This document shows positions 58,350 to 64,000 of a DNA stretch of 64,000 nt, one piece after another. The DNA comes from Trifolium pratense (taxonomy: Eukaryota > Streptophyta > Magnoliopsida > Fabales > Fabaceae): positions 43,202,409-43,266,408 of the forward strand of contig NC_060065.1 of NCBI RefSeq assembly GCF_020283565.1. Reading direction: 5' to 3'. Position numbers and translations under genes: made by a program. The stretch's first letter is position 1, and every line of letters starts with the position of its first letter. The notes below the pieces were generated by a model. The model made no database searches. It was not told the DNA's origin and worked only from the letters and a program-made list of their open reading frames with translations.

Positions 58350-58440
58350 ATTCCATAAAACATTATATAAAAAAGAATATGAACTTTTGACGTAGCCATT
58401 TTCTTCCAATTTTACTCTTCATCAAAACTAATTTATGTAT
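57290..58440. repeat. tandem array, about five units of 190-270 bp
   Basis: The phrase GAACTTTTGGTGTAGCCTTT with TTCTTCCAATTTTACCCTTC recurs near 57475, 57668, 57893, 58116 and 58388 (spacing 193, 225, 223 and 272 bp). Each is followed by TTATCCCATTAAATAATTGA and ATCTATACTATATATAAAAG. The last spacing is longer because of the (TA)n inside. This is a small satellite-like array or a degenerate element with internal duplications. Confidence 0.8.
58270..58344. repeat. (TA)n microsatellite in the tandem array
   Basis: About 37 uninterrupted TA units, expanded from the CTATACTATATATAAAAG segment present once in each unit. Confidence 0.95.
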
Positions 58441-58545
58441 AATGTTGTTTTTCTTAAACTCAATTATATACTAGAATTATTTAGGTGGAGTTATGTTGAC
58501 TCCATGTGTTACTCTTCATAATAATGCATTATTATAATATATATT

Positions 58546-58606
58546 TTTGTTTTCACCACGGTATCGGTTCACTAGACCACCTAATCTGGTTCGGGAGTTA
58601 GTTCTA
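58546..58606 (-). repeat. Au-like SINE tail fragment
   Basis: TCACCACGGTATCGGTTCAC and CTAATCTGGTTCGGGAGTTA are the SINE 3' part on the minus strand. Similarity stops abruptly at 58606, where CACTA-type repeats start. Confidence 0.6.
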
Positions 58607-59236
58607 GACGCTAAAAGATAAAAAATGGACGCTAAAATCATTTTAGCGTCTAAAAAATTGACAGCAATAAAAGTTTTGTTGCTAAACAGTAGCGTCCATG
58701 TTGACGCTAATTTGCATTAAACAGAATGGACGCTAAAACTGATGAGAACATCGATAAATGAAATTAGGGATTTTCAGTTGGCTGGAAAATAGGAATGAAA
58801 GGGTTTTGTTCATCGGGCTAAGAAATGAGAGTGATGAGTGAAAGGGGAAAATGATTTAGGGTTGAGGCATTGTGATCGAAATTTTTGGTAAAAGTAGGGG
58901 AATGTGAAAATAATAGCGGAAAAAAAAGTGTGGGAAATGTGAAAATAAAAATGGAAAAAACATAAGTTGGATAAAAAGTTTTTTAGCTTTCAAATTTATT
59001 GATGCTAATTAAAAAGTTTTAGCGTTCAAAACTGTAGGTCTTATTTACAAAATTGTATTTTGAAAACATTAGCGTCCACAATAGAGTCCACCCTACTGAT
59101 GTAAAGTTTCTTAAAAAAATTAAATTCCAAAAACATCATTTACGTTATAATTTGTAGACGCTAAATAGACGCTAATAGCATAAAAAATTGTCTGACGCTA
59201 AAATATTTGAAGCTAAATCACAATTTTATTGTAGTG
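58607..59236. mobile_element. truncated CACTA-type element
   Basis: The right terminus, inverted, reads CACTACAATAAAATTGTG. The body has many GACGCTAA/TTAGCGTC motifs in both orientations, comparable to CACTA subterminal repeats but different from those of the 10.7-33.4 kb element. No left CACTA end is seen and the left border coincides with a broken SINE, so this is a fragment. Confidence 0.65.
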
Positions 59237-61267
59237 TGTGGAATTGATATCCTTAACATATAAGAACTTTTGAATTGATAGTTACTCCTAAAATCAACAT
59301 ATCTTTTATATGAGATACTCCGCCTTATAACTCATAACTAACAATGAAATCCACTAATCTAATTGTAAGAATATCGACTTCTAGTGTAACTTTTTGTTCT
59401 TCTTCATTTAAACTATTTTATTAACAATTTTCACATTCGTTATTACCTCACCAAAGAGAAAAGATGAGAGGATGAAAGAGAAGTAGATAAAAGCGGACTA
59501 ACACACATGTTTGTATTGCGTGCACGCTAATAACAGTAATTACGATAGATATTACTCGGGTTTAGATTTTTGCATTCACGCAATCGTAAATCTTGGTCAT
59601 TTGATGAAAATTGAATAACTTCTATTTTGAGATATATTTCAAAGTAAACTCATTATAATTAGAATATGAACAATACAATCCTCATTCAACTGCTGAGATT
59701 CCTCAATTGCGAGCTTTTTCCAACTGCGGATGAGAGGGAAGCGGTGCAGTTCATTTTTTCTTCCTTTTCTTTCGATAAAATTAAATGAAAAGCAATATAT
59801 TTTGCTGGTTTCGCAGGATATCATCTTATCTGAGGTGGATCGGGCTCAGTCACGTCATACACACGCAACTCAAAAGACTAGCCTTTTCGAAGATCAAAAG
59901 CACATATTTAAGGATTACACTATTTAAGCAAAAGTCTTTCATCAAATATGTCAATGCATATTTAAACAATCTTTTGGTTGCCCATCACTCAAACCAATTT
60001 AGGTAAATGAAAGCAACACGCATTATGCGTCGGTGATGTGATATGGTAGAAAGAGAAATAGATAATAGGTGTTGAACAAAGTGTTCAAAATTTAAAAGTG
60101 TTCAAATTTCATCGCTATTAGTATAAACATAATTCTTATCAATGTTGTAAATATGCGTAAAAAAGTAAAATAATTTAACAATATAAATAATAATTAACTC
60201 AACAGACTAAACCAACCAACAAGATTCTCAATTCTATTGAATGGATCAGATAGGTTGGATCTTCTCTTCTTTGTAATTTTTTTTGGTCAAGTAATTTAAA
60301 CACTAGACTAAAGTACTTATTAGGTTTGATCTTTAAAATACTAATTATTTTAAAAAATTAAAAAATAAAAATAAAGGATCACCAAAAATGGAGCCCACAG
60401 TTGGGTCCCAATAGCCAACCAAGGTCCACTCATGAAACAAACAACCTAAGATGACACTTTCTAGTTCTCCCAAATCTGTCTCTTAGCTACTTTTAGTACT
60501 AAAAAAAAATGATTTAGAGAGAGAAATGTGATCTACAAAAGACTTCAACTACAACTTAGGATTGAGTGACAGAAAGAGAAATTTAATGAGAGTAAGTCTA
60601 GGAACAAAATGAGGAGTGTGGAGCGAGGATTTGGGCTAAAACTATGAGAATATTACTCTCATTCATAGTTGCTTTAGATTTGCATCCTTTGAACTTTTAA
60701 AAAAATAATATATAAGGGCTTTTATCATTATTATTATTCTTTTATGATAAAGTAGTGCTTTTATCATTATTATTATTACTCTGTAAAAAAATATATCATT
60801 TATTATTTTTTTGACCAAAATTATTATTTAATTACATTAAAAATATCATATATTACTTTTTTTTTATCATATATCATTTATATAGTTCTTTTATCATTAT
60901 TATTATATATATTTTTGACCAAAAAATATCATATATTACTTTTTTTTGACCAAATTCTCATTTTTTAATAGAATTGACCAAAATTATTATTGCTGTTATT
61001 AATTATTATGTTTATTTTTTATAGAAATTATTATACTAATTATTATTTGGTCTATATTATAAATTAAATATTCTCTCTCCAAACAATTCACTTTATAGAT
61101 TCATTAGATAACTAATGTATCTGGTCTATATTATAGTTAAAATATATTAATTATTGAATGAATCTAAAAAATCAAGTATCTCTTACAAAAATGACCAAAG
61201 AAAATACATTAGAAACTTAATAAATCTAAAATGCAAATTTTCTCTTATATTAAGTAAGAAATATAAT
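59237..61267. other. intergenic region upstream of the SPEAR/TIE gene
   Basis: AT-rich sequence. TTTTATCATTATTATTATT is repeated at about 60720, 60760 and 60890, and [24 protein letters not shown] low-complexity repeats are present. No gene is found. Confidence 0.4.
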
Positions 61268-61757
61268 TTATAATATATATACACTCTGCATCCATCTCAG
61301 ACAAGCAACATGATTTCATATAAATCTTAGAGATCTTTCAGAATTCAGATATCTCTCTCTGTCTCTCTCACTATATCTCTCTCTGCCTCTCTCACTCTCT
61401 TTCTCTCAGTTCAGCAGATACACTTTTCTGCTCAATTGTTGCCTGGCCTATTGGATATTTAGGTAATTTTGAAAATGACTCTTTTAGATTTTGCTCTCAG
61501 ATACTGTTCCGTATTGTAAGCATTTTAGATTTCAAAATTAAAATAAATAAATTTGACTCTTTTATCTCTCCCTATTAAATCTCTCTCTATTAATAAAAGG
61601 GTATCTGATTTTTGCTTAAAAATCTCATCTTGCAAAAGGGTTTTCATTTTTTTCTTCATTGAACAATGCAAGCATTTAGGCCATAGTTGAGCTTTAGGTG
61701 TGACACTTTCAACAATTTTTTCTGTTTTTTTTCATCAATTTTTATTTTTTATTTTTT
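61268..61757 (+). promoter_or_regulatory. probable promoter and 5' UTR of the SPEAR/TIE gene
   Basis: ATAATATATATACACTCTGC at about 61271 is a TATA-like candidate. A CT-rich tract (TCTCTCTCTGTCTCTCTCAC, 61350-61417) is typical of plant 5' leaders. A GTAATTTTG donor-like site at about 61462 could start a leader intron. All are inferred from sequence style. Confidence 0.4.
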
Positions 61758-64000
61758 ATGGAAGATGACACAAAAATGGCTCAAGAACAAGAAGATCAAT
61801 CTAGGAACAATTGTATCAATGGTGGAAGTAGATCTACTAAAAAACCAAAGCAAAAGAAGGTTCCACAAAGAGGACTTGGTGTAGCACAACTTGAAAAAAT
61901 TCTTGAAGAACAATCATCACAAAATGTTACACCATCACCATCATCATCAACAACTATATCTTCATTTTTACCTCTACCAATTAACAATTTTAATCACTCA
62001 AATCATATGAAAGAAGGTACTTTCATTTTACCATCACCAAATTCTACATCATTATCATCATCATCATCAACAACTATATCTCACTATTTACCTCCTCCAA
62101 TTACCAATTATAATCTTATGAACCAAAATTCATCTAGTGGCCATTTACCTTTACCATCATTAGGTGAATTTAGATCTTCAATGTCAATGCAACATTTGGA
62201 TGGTAATAATGGTAAAGTTCCTAGTACTGTTTCATTGCCTAATAATGGTGTGTTTGGAAATGTACCTAAGTTGTGGAATTCTCATGAGCTGGATTTTGAG
62301 AAAGAAAATGGTTTGCCATTTCTTCCAAGTTTGCCCTTTGATTCTAATCAAATTTGGCCTATGCCTAATTGGGTTCAGAGAACACAGTTTCATCATCAAC
62401 ATTCTTCACAAGTGGTAAAGATACTTTTTTTTTTTTTTTTCATTTTTCTTTTTCAATTGATGGTTTTTAATTTTTATATGCTATACAGAAAGGTTTAGCA
62501 GCAGATTGTTGTCCGTCTACCTTTCGTTCAATTTATATGATTTGATTATCTTTGGTGTCATTTTATCAATTTTGTTGTTATGGTATATGAAAGATATGTT
62601 TTTTGATTCATGTAGGTGAATAATTCAGCTGGAACTTCATCAACACATGTGCCTCAGTTGTCAATTGAGCCCCCTTCAAACCAAAATCATAGTATCAACG
62701 GCGGCACGCCTGCCAGACCGGCAGAGAAGGTATGTGATTCACAATTCATATGCATAGTTCTGTTGGATCTGTATTTGTATTATGTATATAGTATATTTGA
62801 ACGTTTTAGACCGAGGTTGTGTACCGATGTTGATATTATTGAAATTTATGGTCAAGTGCGGATGATGCAATCCTAATTTTGCTTTCATGGCTGATGCGGC
62901 CATAATTGCGTTTGTGTGAGGTTGAGACATCAATAACGTTGATGTCACGGCCTGAATTACGATCGCCAACTGTTTTTTAAAACCTTGATATGCATATCAC
63001 ATTTTTGTTGTTTAATGGGAAGGTAGTTTTTAATCGGATTTAGATTTGCTGCAGTCACAAATTTACGCAAGCATACCGAGCTTGAGATATAGACGGTTTC
63101 ATCTTGATCCAAGGGTTACCGATGTAGTAACCGCTTGAATGTGTTGAATTTGTGGCCGCAGAAAATCTAAATCATTTTTTGCAACTGTAATACTAATTTT
63201 CTCATTTATTATGTATATGACTAAATTTTTTTGCTTGTTTGGTTAAAATGTTCACAACTACTTAATCACTTATGTTTTCAATGAATTCAGTAAAATTTTG
63301 ATGTCATATATTTTGAAAGATGTTTTGTTATTCCTCAATACTTTTTTCGAGTTTATTTTATTAATCAAAGTGGCACTAATAACCATTTTATAACTGTTTT
63401 CGAGGGGATTTGAACTCAGGACCTTAAAGTTATAAGGCTAAGCTCTTCCCACTGAGCTAGCACCTCAAGCGTGAAATTATTTAAAACTTATTTTTTCAAT
63501 TTTATGAAATTTAGTATAAGTATCTGAAATTTGGTGCAGATGATGATTGGCATGAAAAGGCCATATCCTTTCTCCCTGGATTTTCCACAAGCCCCTGCTT
63601 TAAATTACAAGTTGCCTCCTCCCAATGCTGAAATAGGAGGCACAAATTCAAGAAGAACTTCATGTGAAAGTGAAAGTGGATTTCACTTTGTAGCTGGCAA
63701 TTCAACTTTCAGGTTCTTTCAGTTATTATTATATCACTTAAGCCCTTTTGACGTAGTTATACTCGCTCTGGAATGAAATATGAGCAAAAAAGACGTAGTT
63801 TTGCTTATATTTCATTCCAGAAGGAGTATCTTGTAAATGTTGTGTTCTCATACCATGTGTTTCTGAACTATATGCAGAGAATCTCAATCCTGCTCAGCAT
63901 CCAACTCTGATCCAAATTCAAAGAGAAGAGATAAAGGGATTAAGGAACTTGATGGAAATTTTCTCACTTTGGCTCCTCCATCCCCTGTTTCATTGAACAA
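61758..64000 (+). CDS. SPEAR/TIE-type EAR-adaptor protein (SPOROCYTELESS-like), partial
   Basis: Exons: 61758-62414, 62616-62729, 63540-63712 and 63878 to beyond 64000; all have GT-AG borders, and the first two junctions are phase 0. Residues 28-48 are KKPKQKKVPQRGLGVAQLEK plus I, the conserved N-terminal helix of the SPOROCYTELESS/NOZZLE and TIE family. The rest of exon 1 is Ser/Pro/Asn-rich and presumably disordered. Later exons encode KRPYPFSLDF and CSASNSDPNSKRRDKGIKEL. About 355 residues are visible. The C-terminal EAR motif (LxLxL), which recruits TOPLESS co-repressors in this family, lies outside the window. Known members repress TCP factors in the nucleus. The ATG at 61776 is an alternative start. 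A tRNA-like SINE lies in intron 2. Confidence 0.85.
63400..63475 (-). repeat. tRNA-derived SINE remnant in a SPEAR/TIE intron
   Basis: The minus strand reads TGCTAGCTCAGTGGGAAGAG and CCTGAGTTCAAATCCCCTCG, good A- and B-boxes. The acceptor arms do not pair as in a real tRNA, so it is a retroposed derivative rather than a tRNA gene. Confidence 0.6.

Noticed and set aside
63400..63475. Functional tRNA gene on the minus strand
   Set aside because: A- and B-boxes are good but the acceptor stem does not pair and the anticodon arm is not convincing. It reads as a tRNA-derived SINE.
1..64000. CRISPR arrays, operons, phage or plasmid functions
   Set aside because: Introns, LTRs, SINEs and plant transcription factors show plant nuclear DNA. 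No regularly spaced short repeats of CRISPR type were seen.

Overview
This is AT-rich plant nuclear DNA, most likely from a papilionoid legume of the Medicago/Trifolium/Pisum type. That placement is an inference from the spliced plant genes and from the style of the SINE, MITE and copia families; no single sequence proves the species. There are three host genes: an intron-less TCP transcription factor (36902-37876, +) with a miR319 target site, a five-exon IQ67-domain calmodulin-binding protein (40429-42709, -), and the first four exons of a SPEAR/TIE-type transcriptional adaptor (61758 to the window end, +). The TCP and IQD genes converge. SPEAR/TIE proteins are known partners of CIN-type TCP factors, so having both within about 25 kb is notable.

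Region by region. 1-10.7 kb is repeat-rich intergenic DNA: a Stowaway-like MITE, several tRNA-derived SINEs (one split by a LINE tail, one split by a hAT MITE), two 5'-truncated LINE ends and three foldback or hAT MITEs. 10718-33420 is one CACTA-type DNA transposon with matching TIRs and a CAC target duplication. It carries an exon-like piece of a cytosolic endo-beta-N-acetylglucosaminidase gene. A Ty1-copia element (12675-30953, minus strand) inserted into it. A gag-only, long-LTR, Sirevirus-like element (16073-26538, plus strand) then inserted into the copia coding region. Each layer can be delimited to the base by its target-site duplication. The copia layer is also rearranged: its 5' LTR carries a second copy of 187 bp of CACTA flank and no primer-binding site adjoins it.

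33.4-36.9 kb holds a Helitron 3' terminus, a G-run and a second copy of a GTACC-rich hAT MITE. 36.9-43.4 kb is the TCP/IQD gene pair. 43.8-61.2 kb is gene-poor and holds a 1.1-kb hAT element, a Mutator-like element with a 9-bp duplication, several MITEs, a TRIM retrotransposon, degenerate protein fragments (RNase H, and a dispersed ORF I cannot name), a five-unit tandem array with a long (TA)n, and a truncated CACTA end. 61.3-64 kb is the SPEAR/TIE gene, cut by the window edge.

I see no prokaryotic-style system, CRISPR array or operon. The most unusual content is the three-layer transposon nest with gene capture, the gag-only long-LTR element, and the TCP/TIE proximity. All coordinates and duplications were read by eye from the sequence; family names rest on remembered motifs and no search was run.
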